DNA of 64,000 bases, from positions 3,100,001-3,164,000 of the forward strand of contig OY294069.1 of NCBI GenBank assembly GCA_958510875.1, given 5' to 3'. Shown in pieces: positions 1-18,000 of the stretch. The stretch comes from Endomychus coccineus (lineage: Eukaryota; Arthropoda; Insecta; Coleoptera; Endomychidae). The notes below the pieces were generated by a model that was not told the origin of the DNA, searched no databases, and saw nothing but the letters and a program-made list of their open reading frames with translations. The position numbers were made by a program, and so were the translations under genes. Numbering within the stretch: the stretch's first letter is position 1; the number at the start of each line of letters is the position of its first letter.

Positions 1-3000
1 TTTCATTTGACTTCCAACATTACCAACACATTTGATACTTGATAATCAATTCATATTACGAAGATATCATAGCCACCATATCATCGGCTTGACTTGATTA
101 TTTAGTATCCGTGAAAACATAATCATTATCACAACCCAATTCATTTGACTTCCAACATTGCCAACACATTTGATACTTGATAATCAATTCATGCTACGAA
201 GATATCATAGCCATCATATCATCGGCTTGACTTGATTATTTAGTATCCGTGAAGACATAATCATTATCACAACCCAATTTCATTTGACTTCCAACATTGC
301 CAACACATTTGATACTTGATAATCAATTCATGCTACGAAGATATCATAGCCAACATATCATCGGCTTGACTTGATTATTTAGTATCCGTGAAAACATAAT
401 CATTATCACAACCCAATTTCATTTGACTTCCAACATTACCAACACATTTGATACTTGATAATCAATTCATGCTACGAAGATATCATAGCCATCATATCAT
501 CGGCTTGACTTGATTATTTAGTATCCGTGAAAACATAATCATTATCACAACCCAATTTCATTTGACTTCCAACATTGCCAACACATTTGATACTTGATAA
601 TCAATTCATGCTACGAAGATATCATAGCCATCATATCATCGGCTTGACTTGATTATTTAGTATCAGTGAAAACATAATCATTATCACAACCCAATTTCAT
701 TTGACTTCCAACATTGCCAACACATTTGATACTTGATAATCAATTCATGCTACGAAGATATCATAGCCACCATATCATCGGCTTGACTTGATTATTTAGT
801 ATCCGTGAAAACATAATCATTATCACAACCCAATTTCATTTGATTTCCAACATTACCAACACATTTGATACTTGATAATCACTTTATGCTACGAAGATAT
901 CATAGCCACCATATCATCGGCTTGACTTGATTATTTAGTATCCGTGAAAACATAATCATTATCACAACCCAATTCATTTGACTTCCAACATTGCCAACAC
1001 ATTTGATACTTGATAATCACTTCATGCTACGAAGATATCATAGCCACCATATCATCGGCTTGACTTGATTATTTAGTATCCGTGAAAACATAATCATTAT
1101 CACAACCCAATTTCATTTGACTTCCAACATTACCAACACATTTGATACTTGATAATCACTTCATGCTACGAAGATATCATAGCCACCATATCATCGGCTT
1201 GACTTGATTATTTAGTATCCGTGAAAACATAATCATTATCACAACCCAATTCATTTGACTTCCAACATTGCCAACACATTTGATACTTGATAATCAATTC
1301 ATGCTACGAAGATATCATAGCCATCATATCATCGGCTTGACTTGATTATTTAGTATCCGTGATAACATAATCATTATCACAACCCAATTTCATTTGACTT
1401 CCAACATTACCAACACATTTGATACTTGATAATCAATTCATATTACGAAGATATCATAGCCACCATATCATCGGCTTGACTTGATTATTTAGTATCCGTG
1501 AAAACATAATCATTATCACAACCCAATTTCATTTGACTTCCAACATTACCAACACATTTGATACTTGATAATCAATTCATATTACGAAGATATCATAGCC
1601 ACCATATCATCGGCTTGACTTGATTATTTAGTATCCGTGAAAACATAATCATTATCACAACCCAATTCATTTGACTTCCAACATTGCCAACACATTTGAT
1701 ACTTGATAATCAATTCATGCTACGAAGATATCATAGCCATCATATCATCGGCTTGACTTGATTATTTAGTATCCGTGATAACATAATCATTATCACAACC
1801 CAATTTCATTTGACTTCCAACATTACCAACACATTTGATACTTGATAATCAATTCATATTACGAAGATATCATAGCCACCATATCATCGGCTTGACTTTA
1901 TTATTTAGTATCCGTGAAAACATAATCATTATCACAACCCAATTTCATTTGACTTCCAACATTACCAACACATTTGATACTTGATAATCAATTCATGCTA
2001 CGAAGATATCATAGCCATCATATCATCGGCTTGACTTGATTATTTAGTATCCGTGAAAACATAATCATTATCACAACCCAATTTCATTTGACTTCCAACA
2101 TTGCCAACACATTTGATACTAGATTATCAATTCATATTACGAAGATATCATAGCCACTATATCATCGGCTTGACTTGATTATTTAGTATCCGTGAAAACA
2201 TAATCATTATCACAACCCAATTTCATTTGATTTCCAACATTACCAACACATTTGATACTTGATAATCACTTCATGCTACGAAGATATCATAGCCACCATA
2301 TCATCGGCTTGACTTGATTATTTAGTATCCGTGAAAACATAATCATTATCACAACCCAATTTCATTTGACTTCCAACATTACCAACACATTTGATACTTG
2401 ATAATCAATTCATATTACGAAGATATCATAGCCACCATATCATCGGCTTGACTTGATTATTTACTATCCGTGAAAACATAATCATTATCACAACCCAATT
2501 TCATTCGATTTCCAACATTACCAACACATTTGATACTTGATAATCACTTCATGCTACGAAGATATCATAGCCACCATATCATCGGCTTGACTTGATTATT
2601 TAGTATCCGTGAAAACATAATCATTATCACAACCCAATTCATTTGACTTCCAACATTGCCAACACATTTGATACTTGATAATCAATTCATGCTACGAAGA
2701 TATCATAGCCATCATATCATCGGCTTAACTTGATTATTTAGTATCCGTGAAAACATAATCATTATCACAACCCAATTCATTTGACTTCCAACATTGCCAA
2801 CACATTTGATACTTGATAATCAATTCATGCTACGAAGATATCATAGCCATCATATCATCGGCTTAACTTGATTATTTAGTATCCGTGAAAACATAATCAT
2901 TATCACAACCCAACTCATTTAACTTCCAACATTGCCAACACATTTGATACTTGATAATCAATTCATGCTACGAAGATATCATAGCCATCATATCATCGGC

Positions 3001-6000
3001 TTGACTTGATTATTTAGTATCCGTGAAAACATAATCATTATCACAACCCAATTTCATTTGACTTCCAACATTACCAACACATTTGATACTTGATAATCAA
3101 TTCATATTACGAAGATATCATAGCCACCATATCATCGGCTTGACTTGATTATTTAGTATCTGTGAAAACATAATCATTATCACAACCCAAGTTCATTTGA
3201 CTTCCAACATTGCCAACACATTTGATACTTGATAATCAATTCATGCTACGAAGATATCATAGCCATCATATCATCGGCTTGACTTGATTATTTAGTATCC
3301 GTGAAAACATAATCATTATCACAACCCAATTCATTTGACTTCCAACATTGCCAACACATTTGATACTTGATAATCAATTCATGCTACGAAGATATCATAG
3401 CCATCATATCATCGGCTTGACTTGATTATTTAGTATCCGTGAAAACATAATCATTATCACAACCCAATTTCATTTGACTTCCAACATTGCCAACACATTT
3501 GATACTTGATAATCACTTCATGCTACGAAGATATCATAGCCACCATATCATCGGCTTGACTTGATTATTTAGTATCCGTGAAAACATAATCATTATCACA
3601 ACCCAATTTCATTTGACTTCCAACATTACCAACACATTTGATACTTGATAATCACTTCATGCTACGAAGATATCATAGCCATCATATCATTGGCTTAACT
3701 TGATTATTTAGTATCCGTGAAAACATAATCATTATCACAACCCAATTCATTTAACTTCCAACATTGCCAACACATTTGATACTTGATAATCAATTCATGC
3801 TACGAAGATATCATAGCCATCATATCATCGGCTTAACTTGATTATTTAGTATCCGTGAAAACATAATCATTATCACAACCCAATTCATTTGACTTCCAAC
3901 ATTGCCAACACATTTGATACTTGATAATCAATTCATGCTACGAAGATATCATAGCCATCATATCATCGGCTTAACTTGATTATTTAGTATCCGTGAAAAC
4001 ATAATCATTATCACAACCCAATTCATTTAACTTCCAACATTGCCAACACATTTGATACTTGATAATCAATTCATGCTACGAAGATATCATAGCCATCATA
4101 TCATCGGCTTGACTTGATTATTTAGTATCCGTGAAAACATAATCATTATCACAACCCAATTTCATTTGACTTCCAACATTACCAACACATTTGATACTTG
4201 ATAATCAATTCATATTACGAAGATATCATAGCCACCATATCATCGGCTTGACTTGATTATTTAGTATCTGTGAAAACATAATCATTATCACAACCCAAGT
4301 TCATTTGACTTCCAACATTGCCAACACATTTGATACTTGATAATCAATTCATGCTACGAAGATATCATAGCCATCATATCATCGGCTTGACTTGATTATT
4401 TAGTATCCGTGAAAACATAATCATTATCACAACCCAAGTTCATTTGACTTCCAACATTACCAACACATTTGATACTTGATAATCACTTCATGCTACGAAG
4501 ATATCATAGCCATCATATCATCGGCTTAACTTGATTATTTAGTATCCGTGAAAACATAATCATTATCACAACCCAATTCATTTGACTTCCAACATTGCCA
4601 ACACATTTGATACTTGATAATCAATTCATGCTACGAAGATATCATAGCCATCATATCATCGGCTTGACTTGATTATTTAGTATCCGTGAAAACATAATCA
4701 TTATCACAACCCAATTTCATTTGACTTCCAACATTGCCAACACATTTGATACTTGATAATCAATCCATGCTATGAAGATATCATAGCCATCATATCATCG
4801 GCTTGACTTGATTATTTAGTATCCGTGAAAACATAATCATTATCACAACCCAATTTCATTTGACTTCCAACATTACCAACACATTTGATACTTGATAATC
4901 AATTCATATTACGAAGATATCATAGCCACCATATCATCGGCTTGACTTGATTATTTAGTATCCGTGAAAACATAATCATTATCACAACCCAATTCATTTG
5001 ACTTCCAACATTGCCAACACATTTGATACTTGATAATCAATTCATGCTACGAAGATATCATAGCCATCATATCATCGGCTTGACTTGATTATTTAGTATC
5101 CGTGAAGACATAATCATTATCACAACCCAATTTCATTTGACTTCCAACATTGCCAACACATTTGATACTTGATAATCAATTCATGCTACGAAGATATCAT
5201 AGCCAACATATCATCGGCTTGACTTGATTATTTAGTATCCGTGAAAACATAATCATTATCACAACCCAATTTCATTTGACTTCCAACATTACCAACACAT
5301 TTGATACTTGATAATCAATTCATGCTACGAAGATATCATAGCCATCATATCATCGGCTTGACTTGATTATTTAGTATCCGTGAAAACATAATCATTATCA
5401 CAACCCAATTTCATTTGACTTCCAACATTGCCAACACATTTGATACTTGATAATCAATTCATGCTACGAAGATATCATAGCCATCATATCATCGGCTTGA
5501 CTTGATTATTTAGTATCAGTGAAAACATAATCATTATCACAACCCAATTTCATTTGACTTCCAACATTGCCAACACATTTGATACTTGATAATCAATTCA
5601 TGCTACGAAGATATCATAGCCACCATATCATCGGCTTGACTTGATTATTTAGTATCCGTGAAAACATAATCATTATCACAACCCAATTTCATTTGATTTC
5701 CAACATTACCAACACATTTGATACTTGATAATCACTTTATGCTACGAAGATATCATAGCCACCATATCATCGGCTTGACTTGATTATTTAGTATCCGTGA
5801 AAACATAATCATTATCACAACCCAATTCATTTGACTTCCAACATTGCCAACACATTTGATACTTGATAATCACTTCATGCTACGAAGATATCATAGCCAC
5901 CATATCATCGGCTTGACTTGATTATTTAGTATCCGTGAAAACATAATCATTATCACAACCCAATTTCATTTGACTTCCAACATTACCAACACATTTGATA

Positions 6001-9000
6001 CTTGATAATCACTTCATGCTACGAAGATATCATAGCCACCATATCATCGGCTTGACTTGATTATTTAGTATCCGTGAAAACATAATCATTATCACAACCC
6101 AATTCATTTGACTTCCAACATTGCCAACACATTTGATACTTGATAATCAATTCATGCTACGAAGATATCATAGCCATCATATCATCGGCTTGACTTGATT
6201 ATTTAGTATCTGTGATAACATAATCATTATCACAACCCAATTTCATTTGACTTCCAACATTACCAACACATTTGATACTTGATAATCAATTCATATTACG
6301 AAGATATCATAGCCACCATATCATCGGCTTGACTTGATTATTTAGTATCCGTGAAAACATAATCATTATCACAACCCAATTTCATTTGACTTCCAACATT
6401 ACCAACACATTTGATACTTGATAATCAATTCATATTACGAAGATATCATAGCCACCATATCATCGGCTTGACTTGATTATTTAGTATCCGTGAAAACATA
6501 ATCATTATCACAACCCAATTCATTTGACTTCCAACATTGCCAACACATTTGATACTTGATAATCAATTCATGCTACGAAGATATCATAGCCATCATATCA
6601 TCGGCTTGACTTGATTATTTAGTATCCGTGATAACATAATCATTATCACAACCCAATTTCATTTGACTTCCAACATTACCAACACATTTGATACTTGATA
6701 ATCAATTCATATTACGAAGATATCATAGCCACCATATCATCGGCTTGACTTTATTATTTAGTATCCGTGAAAACATAATCATTATCAGAACCCAATTTCA
6801 TTTGACTTCCAACATTACCAACACATTTGATACTTGATAATCACTTCATGCTACTAAGATATCATAGCCACCATATCATCGGCTTGACTTGATTATTTAG
6901 TATCCGTGAAATCATAATCATTATCACAACCCAATTTCATTTGACTTCCAACATTACCAACACATTTGATACTTGATAATCACTTCATGCTACGAAGATA
7001 TCATAGCCACCATATCATCGGCTTGACTTGATTATTTAGTATCCGTGAAAACATAATCATTATCACAACCCAATTTCATTTGCCTTCCAACATTACCAAC
7101 ACATTTGGTACTTGATAATCAATTCATATTACGAAGATATCATAGCCACCATATCATCGGCTTGACTTGATTATTTAGTATCCGTGAAAACATAATCATT
7201 ATCACAACCCAATTTCATTTGACTTCCAACATTACCAACACATTTGATACCTGATAATCAATTCATATTACGAAGATATCATAATCATTAACATAATAAC
7301 AATTTCATTTGACTTCCAACATTACCAACACATTTGATACTTGATAATCAATTCATATTATGAAGATATCATAGCCACCATATCATCGGCTTGACTTGAT
7401 TATTTACTATCCGTGAAAACATAATCATTATCACAACCCAATTTCATTTGACTTCCAACATTGCCAACTTATTTGATACTAGATTATCAATTCATATTAC
7501 GAAGATATCATAGCCACCATATCATCGGCTTGACTTGATTATTTAGTATCCGTGAAAACATAATCATTATCACAACCCAATTTCATTTGATTTCCAACAT
7601 TACCAACACATTTGATACTTGATAATCACTTCATGCTACGAAGATATCATAGCCACCATATCATCGGCTTGACTTGATTATTTAGTATCCGTGAAAACAT
7701 AATCATTATCACAACCCAATTCATTTGACTTCCAACATTGCCAACACATTTGATACTTAATAATCACTTCATGCTACGAAGATATCATAGCCACCATATC
7801 ATCGGCTTGACTTGATTATTTAGTATCCGTGAAAACATAATCATTATCACAACCCAATTTCATTTGACTTCCAACATTACCAACACATTTGATACTTGAT
7901 AATCACTTCATGCTACGAAGATATCATAGCCACCATATCATCGGCTTGACTTGATTATTTAGTATCCGTGAAAACATAATCATTATCACAACCCAATTCA
8001 TTTGACTTCCAACATTGCCAACACATTTGATACTTGATAATCAATTCATGCTACGAAGATATCATAGCCATCATATCATCGGCTTGACTTGATTATTTAG
8101 TATCCGTGATAACATAATCATTATCACAACCCAATTTCATTTGACTTCCAACATTACCAACACATTTGATACTTGATAATCAATTCATATTACGAAGATA
8201 TCATAGCCACCATATCATCGGCTTGACTTGATTATTTAGTATCCGTGAAAACATAATCATTATCACAACCCAATTTCATTTGACTTCCAACATCACCAAC
8301 ACATTTGATACTTGATAATCAATTCATATTACGAAGATATCATAGCCACCATATCATCGGCTTGACTTGATTATTTAGTATCCGTGAAAACATAATCATT
8401 ATCACAACCCAATTCATTTGACTTCCAACATTGCCAACACATTTGATACTTGATAATCAATTCATGCTACGAAGATATCATAGCCATCATATCATCGGCT
8501 TGACTTGATTATTTAGTATCCGTGATAACATAATCATTATCACTACCCTATTTCATTTGACTTCCAACATTACCAACACATTTGATACTTGATAATCAAT
8601 TCATATTACGAAGATATCATAGCCACCATATCATCGGCTTGACTTTATTATTTAGTATCCGTGAAAACATAATCATTATCAGAACCCAATTTCATTTGAC
8701 TTCCAACATTACCAACACATTTGATACTTGATAATCACTTCATGCTACGAAGATATCATAGCCACCATATCATCGGCTTGACTTGATTATTTAGTATCCG
8801 TGAAATCATAATCATTATCACAACCCAATTTCATTTGACTTCCAACATTACCAACACATTTGATACTTGATAATCCCTTCATGCTACGAAGATATCATAG
8901 CCACCATATCATCGGCTTGACTTGATTATTTAGTATCCGTGAAAACATAATCATTATCACAACCCAATTTCATTTGCCTTCCAACATTACCAACACATTT

Positions 9001-12000
9001 GATACTTGATAATCAATTCATATTACGAAGATATCATAGCCACCATATCATCGGCTTGACTTGATTATTTAGTATCCGTGAAAACATAATCATTATCACA
9101 ACCCAATTTCATTTGACTTCCAACATTACCAACACATTTGATACTTGATAATCAATTCATATTACGAAGATATCATAGCCACCATATCATCGGCTTGACT
9201 TGATTATTTAGTATCCGTGAAAACATAATCATTATCACAACCCAATTTCATTTGACTTCCAACATTACCAACACATTTGATACTTGATAATCACTTCATG
9301 CTACGAAGATATCATAGCCACCATATCATCGGCTTGACTTGATTATTTAGTATCCGTGAAAACATAATCATTATCACAACCCAATTCATTTGACTTCCAA
9401 CATTGCCAACACATTTGATACTTGATAATCAATTCATGCTACGAAGATATCATAGCCATCATATCATCGGCTTGACTTGATTATTTAGTATCCGTGATAA
9501 CATAATCATTATCACAACCCAATTTCATTTGACTTCCAACATTACCAACACATTTGATACTTGATAATCAATTCATATTACGAAGATATCATAGCCACCA
9601 TATCATCGGCTTGACTTTATTATTTAGTATCCGTGAAAACATAATCATTATCAGAACCCAATTTCATTTGACTTCCAACATTACCAACACATTTGATACT
9701 TGATAATCACTTCATGCTACGAAGATATCATAGCCACCATATCATCGGCTTGACTTGATTATTTAGTATCCGTGAAATCATAATCATTATCACAACCCAA
9801 TTTCATTTGACTTCCAACATTACCAACACATTTGATACTTGATAATCACTTCATGCTACGAAGATATCATAGCCACCATATCATCGGCTTGACTTGATTA
9901 TTTAGTATCCGTGAAAACATAATCATTATCACAACCCAATTTCATTTGCCTTCCAACATTACCAACACATTTGATACTTGATAATCAATTCATATTACGA
10001 AGATATCATAGCCACCATATCATCGGCTTGACTTGATTATTTAGTATCCGTGAAAACATAATCATTATCACAACCCAATTTCATTTGACTTCCAACATTG
10101 CCAACACATTTGATACTTGATAATCACTTCATGCTACGAAGATATCATAGCCACCATATCATCGGCTTGACTTGATTATTTAGTATCCGTGAAAACATAA
10201 TCATTATCACAACCCAATTTCATTTGACTTCCAACATTACCAACACATTTGATACTTGATAATCACTTCATGCTACGAAGATATCATAGCCACCATATCA
10301 TCGGCTTGACTTGATTATTTAGTATCCGTGAAAACATAATCATTATCACAACCCAATTCATTTGACTTCCAACATTGCCAACACATTTGATACTTGATAA
10401 TCAATTCATGCTACGAAGATATCATAGCCATCATATCATCGGCTTGACTTGATTATTTAGTATCCGTGATAACATAATCATTATCACAACCCAATTTCAT
10501 TTGACTTCCAACATTACCAACACATTTGATACTTGATAATCAATTCATATTACGAAGATATCATAGCCACCATATCATCGGCTTGACTTGATTATTTAGT
10601 ATCCGTGAAAACATAATCATTATCACAACCCAATTTCATTTGACTTCCAACATTACCAACACATTTGATACTTGATAATCAATTCATATTACGAAGATAT
10701 CATAGCCACCATATCATCGGCTTGACTTGATTATTTAGTATCCGTGAAAACATAATCATTATCACAACCCAATTCATTTGACTTCCAACATTGCCAACAC
10801 ATTCGATACTTGATAATCAATTCATGCTACGAAGATATCATAGCCATCATATCATCGGCTTGACTTGATTATTTAGTATCCGTGATAACATAATCATTAT
10901 CACAACCCAATTTCATTTGACTTCCAACATTACCAACACATTTGATACTTGATAATCAATTCATATTACGAAGATATCATAGCCACCATATCATCGGCTT
11001 GACTTTATTATTTAGTATCCGTGAAAACATAATCATTATCAGAACCCAATTTCATTTGACTTCCAACATTACCAACACATTTGATACTTGATAATCACTT
11101 CATGCTACGAAGATATCATAGCCACCATATCATCGGCTTGACTTGATTATTTAGTATCCGTGAAATCATAATCATTATCACAACCCAATTTCATTTGACT
11201 TCCAACATTACCAACACATTTGATACTTGATAATCACTTCATGCTACGAAGATATCATAGCCACCATATCATCGGCTTGACTTGATTATTTAGTATCCGT
11301 GAAAACATAATCATTATCACAACCCAATTTCATTTGCCTTCCAACATTACCAACACATTTGATACTTGATAATCACTTCATGCTACGAAGATATCATAGC
11401 CACCATATCATCGGCTTGACTTGATTATTTAGTATCCGTGAAAACATAATCATTATCACAACCCAATTTCATTTGCCTTCCAACATTACCAACACATTTG
11501 ATACTTGATAATCACTTCATGCTACGAAGATATCATAGCCACCATATCATCGGCTTGACTTGATTATTTAGTATCCGTGAAAACATAATCATTATCACAA
11601 CCCAATTTCATTTGACTTCCAACATTACCAACACATTTGATACTTGATAATCAATTCATATTACGAAGATATCATAGCCACCATATCATCGGCTAGACTT
11701 GATTATTTAGTATCCGTGAAAACATAATCATTATCACAACCCAATTTCATTTGATTTCCAACATTACCAACACATTTGATACTTGATAATCACTTCATGC
11801 TACGAAGATATCATAGCCACCATATCATCGGCTTGACTTGATTATTTAGTATCCGTGAAAACATAATCATTATCACAACCCAATTTCATTTGACTTCCAA
11901 CATTACCAACACATTTGATACTTGATAATCAATTCATATTACGAAGATATCATAGCCACCATATCATCGGCTTGACTTGATTATTTACTATCCGTGAAAA

Positions 12001-15000
12001 CGTAATCATTATCACAACCCAATTTCATTTGACTTCCAACATTACCAACACATTTGATACTTGATAATCAATTCATATTACGAAGATATCATAGCCACCA
12101 TATCATCAGCTTGACTTGATTATTTAGTATCTGTGAAAACATAATCATTATCACAACCCAATTTCATTTGACTTCCAACATTACCAACACATTTGATACT
12201 TGATAATCAATTCATATTACGAAGATATCATAGCCACCATATCATCGGCTTGACTTGATTATTTAGTATCCGTGAAAACATAATCATTATCACAACCCAA
12301 TTCATTTGACTTCCAACATTGCCAACACATTTGATACTTGATAATCAATTCATGCTACGAAGATATCATAGCCATCATATCATCGGCTTGACTTGATTAT
12401 TTAGTATCCGTGAAAACATAATCATTATCACAACCCAATTTCATTTGACTTCCAACATTACCAACACATTTGATACTTGATAATCACTTCATGCTACGAA
12501 GATATCATAGCCACCATATCATCGGCTTGACTTGATTATTTAGTATCCGTGAAAACTTAATCATTATCACAACCCAATTCATTTGACTTCCAACATTGCC
12601 AACACATTTGATACTTGATAATCACTTCATGCTACGAAGATATCATAGCCACCATATCATCGGCTTGACTTGATTATTTAGTATCCGTGAAAACATAATC
12701 ATTAACACAACCCAATTTCATTTGACTTCCAACATTACCAACACATTTGATACTTGATAATCACTTCATGCTACGAAGATATCATAGCCACCATATCATC
12801 GGCTTGACTTGATTATTTAGTATCCGTGAAAACATAATCATTATCACAACCCAATTCATTTGACTTCCAACATTGCCAACACATTTGATACTTGATAATC
12901 AATTCATGCTACGAAGATATCATAGCCATCATATCATCGGCTTGACTTGATTATTTAGTATCCGTGATAACATAATCATTATCACAACCCAATTTCATTT
13001 GACTTCCAACATTACCAACACATTTGATACTTGATAATCAATTCATATTACGAAGATATCATAGCCACCATATCATCGGCTTGACTTGATTATTTAGTAT
13101 CCGTGAAAACATAATCATTATCACAACCCAATTTCATTTGACTTCCAACATTACCAACACATTTGATACTTGATAATCAATTCATATTACGAAGATATCA
13201 TAGCCACCATATCATCGGCTTGACTTGATTATTTAGTATCCGTGAAAACATAATCATTATCACAACCCAATTCATTTGACTTCCAACATTGCCAACACAT
13301 TTGATACTTGATAATCAATTCATGCTACGAAGATATCATAGCCATCATATCATCGGCTTGACTTGATTATTTAGTATCCGTGATAATTTAATCATTATCA
13401 CAACCCAATTTCATTTGACTTCCAACATTACCAACACATTTGATACTTGATAATCAATTCATATTACGAAGATATCATAGCCACCATTTCATCGGCTTGA
13501 CTTTATTATTTAGTATCCGTGAAAACATAATCATTATCAGAACCCAATTTCATTTGACTTCCAACATTACCAACACATTTGATACTTGATAATCACTTCA
13601 TGCTACGAAGATATCATAGCCACCATATCATCGGCTTGACTTGATTATTTAGTATCCGTGAAATCATAATCATTATCACAACCCAATTTCATTTGACTTC
13701 CAACATTACCAACACATTTGATACTTGATAATCACTTCATGCTACGAAGATATCATAGCCACCATATCATCGGCTTGACTTGATTATTTAGTATCCGTGA
13801 AATCATAATCATTATCACAACCCAATTTCATTTGACTTCCAACATTACCAACACATTTGATACTTGATAATCACTTCATGCTACGAAGATATCATAGCCA
13901 CCATATCATCGGCTTGACTTGATTATTTAGTATCCGTGAAAACATAATCATTATCACAACCCAATTTCATTTGCCTTCCAACATTACCAACACATTTGAT
14001 ACTTGATAATCACTTCATGCTACGAAGATATCATAGCCACCATATCATCGGCTTGACTTGATTATTTAGTATCCGTGAAAACATAATCATTATCACAACC
14101 CAATTTCATTTGCCTTCCAACATTACCAACACATTTGATACTTGATAATCACTTCATGCTACGAAGATATCATAGCCACCATATCATCGGCTTGACTTGA
14201 TTATTTAGTATCCGTGAAAACATAATCATTATCACAACCCAATTTCATTTGACTTCCAACATTACCAACACATTTGATACTTGATAATCAATTCATATTA
14301 CGAAGATATCATAGCCACCATATCATCGGCTTGACTTGATTATTTAGTATCCGTGAAAACATAATCATTATCACAACCCAATTTCATTTGATTTCCAACA
14401 TTACCAACACATTTGATACTTGATAATCACTTCATGCTACGAAGATATCATAGCCACCATATCATCGGCTTGACTTGATTATTTAGTATCCGTGAAAACA
14501 TAATCATTATCACAACCCAATTTCATTTGACTTCCAACATTACCAACACATTTGATACTTGATAATCAATTCATATTACGAAGATATCATAGCCACCATA
14601 TCATCGGCTTGACTTGATTATTTACTATCCGTGAAAACATAATCATTATCACAACCCAATTTCATTTGACTTCCAACATTACCAACACATTTGATACTTG
14701 ATAATCAATTCATATTACGAAGATATCATAGCCACCATATCATCGGCTTGACTTGATTATTTAGTATCTGTGAAAACATAATCATTATCACAACCCAATT
14801 TCATTGGACTTCCAACATTACCAACACATTTGATACTTGATAATCAATTCATATTACGAAGATATCATAGCCACCATATCATCGGCTTGACTTGATTATT
14901 TAGTATCCGTGAAAACATAATCATTATCACAACCCAATTCATTTGACTTCCAACATTGCCAACACATTTGATACTTGATAATCAATTCATGCTACGAAGA

Positions 15001-18000
15001 TATCATAGCCATCATATCATCGGCTTGACTTGATTATTTAGTATCCGTGAAAACATAATCATTATCACAACCCAATTCATTTGACTTCCAACATTGCCAA
15101 CACATTTGATACTTGATAATCAATTCATGCTACGAAGATATCATAGCCATCATATCATCGGCTTGACTTGATTATTTAGTATCCGTGAAAACTTAATCAT
15201 TATCACAACCCAATTCATTTGACTTCCAACATTGCCAACACATTTGATACTTGATAATCACTTCATGCTACGAAGATATCATAGCCACCATATCATCGGC
15301 TTGACTTGATTATTTAGTATCTGTGAAAACATAATCATTAACACAACCCAATTTCATTTGACTTCCAACATTACCAACACATTTGATACTTGATAATCAC
15401 TTCATGCTACGAAGATATCATAGCCACCATATCATCGGCTTGACTTGATTATTTAGTATCCGTGAAAACATAATCATTATCACAACCCAATTCATTTGAC
15501 TTCCAACATTGCCAACACATTTGATACTTGATAATCAATTCATGCTACGAAGATATCATAGCCATCATATCATCGGCTTGACTTGATTATTTAGTATCCG
15601 TGATAACATAATCATTATCACAACCCAATTTCATTTGACTTCCAACATTACCAACACATTTGATACTTGATAATCAATTCATATTACGAAGATATCATAG
15701 CCACCATATCATCGGCTTGACTTGATTATTTAGTATCCGTGAAAACATAATCATTATCACAACCCAATTTCATTTGACTTCCAACATTACCAACACATTT
15801 GATACTTGATAATCAATTCATATTACGAAGATATCATAGCCACCATATCATCGGCTTGACTTGATTATTTAGTATCCGTGAAAACATAATCATTATCACA
15901 ACCCAATTCATTTGACTTCCAACATTGCCAACACATTTGATACTTGATAATCAATTCATGCTACGAAGATATCATAGCCATCATATCATCGGCTTGACTT
16001 GATTATTTAGTATCCGTGATAATTTAATCATTATCACAACCCAATTTCATTTGACTTCCAACATTACCAACACATTTGATACTTGATAATCAATTCATAT
16101 TACGAAGATATCATAGCCACCATTTCATCGGCTTGACTTTATTATTTAGTATCCGTGAAAACATAATCATTATCAGAACCCAATTTCATTTGACTTCCAA
16201 CATTACCAACACATTTGATACTTGATAATCACTTCATGCTACGAAGATATCATAGCCACCATATCATCGGCTTGACTTGATTATTTAGTATCCGTGAAAT
16301 CATAATCATTATCATAACCCAATTTCATTTGACTTCCAACATTACCAACACATTTGATACTTGATAATCACTTCATGCTACGAAGATATCATAGCCACCA
16401 TATCATCGGCTTGACTTGATTATTTAGTATCCGTGAAAACATAATCATTATCACAACCCAATTTCATTTGCCTTCCAACATTACCAACACATTTGATACT
16501 TGATAATCAATTCATATTACGAAGATATCATATCCACCATATCATCGGCTTGACTTGATTATTTAGTATCCGTGAAAACATAATCATTATCACAACCCAA
16601 TTTCATTTGACTTCCAACATTACCAACACATTTGATACTTGATAATCAATTCATATTACGAAGATATCATAGCCACCATATCATCGGCTTGACTTGATTA
16701 TTTAGTATCCGTGAAGACATAATCATTATCACAACCCAATTTCATTTGACTTCCAACATTGCCAACACATTTGATACTTGATAATCAATTCATGCTACGA
16801 AGATATCATAGCCATCATATCATCGGCTTGACTTGATTATTTAGTATCCGTGAAAACATAATCATTATCACAACCCAATTTCATTTGACTTCCAAAATTA
16901 CCAACACATTTGATACTTGATAATCAATTCATGCTACGAAGATATCATAGCCATCATATCATCGGCTTGACTTGATTATTTAGTATCCGTGAAAACATAA
17001 TCATTATCACAACCCAATTTCATTTGACTTCCAACATTGCCAACACATTTGATACTTGATAATCAATTCATGCTACGAAGATATCATAGACATCATATCA
17101 TCGGCTTGACTTGATTATTTAGTATCAGTGAAAACATAATCATTATCACAACCCAATTTCATTTGACTTCCAACATTGCCAACACATTTGATACTTGATA
17201 ATCAATTCATGCTACGAAGATATCATAGCCATCATATCATCGGCTTGACTTGATTATTTAGTATCAGTGAAAACATAATCATTATCACAACCCAATTTCA
17301 TTTGACTTCCAACATTGCCAACACATTTGATACTTGATAATCAATTCATGCTACGAAGATATCATAGCCATCATATCATCGGCTTGACTTGATTATTTAG
17401 TATCTTTGAAAACATAATCATTATCACAACCCAATTCATTTGACTTCCAACATTGCCAACACATTTGATACTTGATAATCAATTCATGCTACGAAGATAT
17501 CATAGCCATCATATCATCGGCTTGACTTGATTATTTAGTATCCGTGAAAACATAATCATTATCACAACCCAATTTCATTTGACTTCCAACATTGCCAACA
17601 CATTTGATACTTGATAATCAATTCATGCTACGAAGATATCATAGCCATCATATCATCGGCTTGACTTGATTATTTAGTATCCGTGAAAACATAATCATTA
17701 TCACAACCCAATTTCATTTGACTTCCAACATTACCAACACATTTGATACTTGATAATCAATTCATATTACGAAGATATCATAGCCACCATATCATCGGCT
17801 TGACTTGATTATTTAGTATCCGTGAAAACATAATCATTATCACAACCCAATTTCATTTGACTTCCAACATTACCAACACATTTGATACTTGATAATCAAT
17901 TCATATTACGAAGATATCATAGCCACCATATCATCGGCTTGACTTGATTATTTAGTATCCGTGAAAACATAATCATTATCACAACCCAATTCATTTGACT

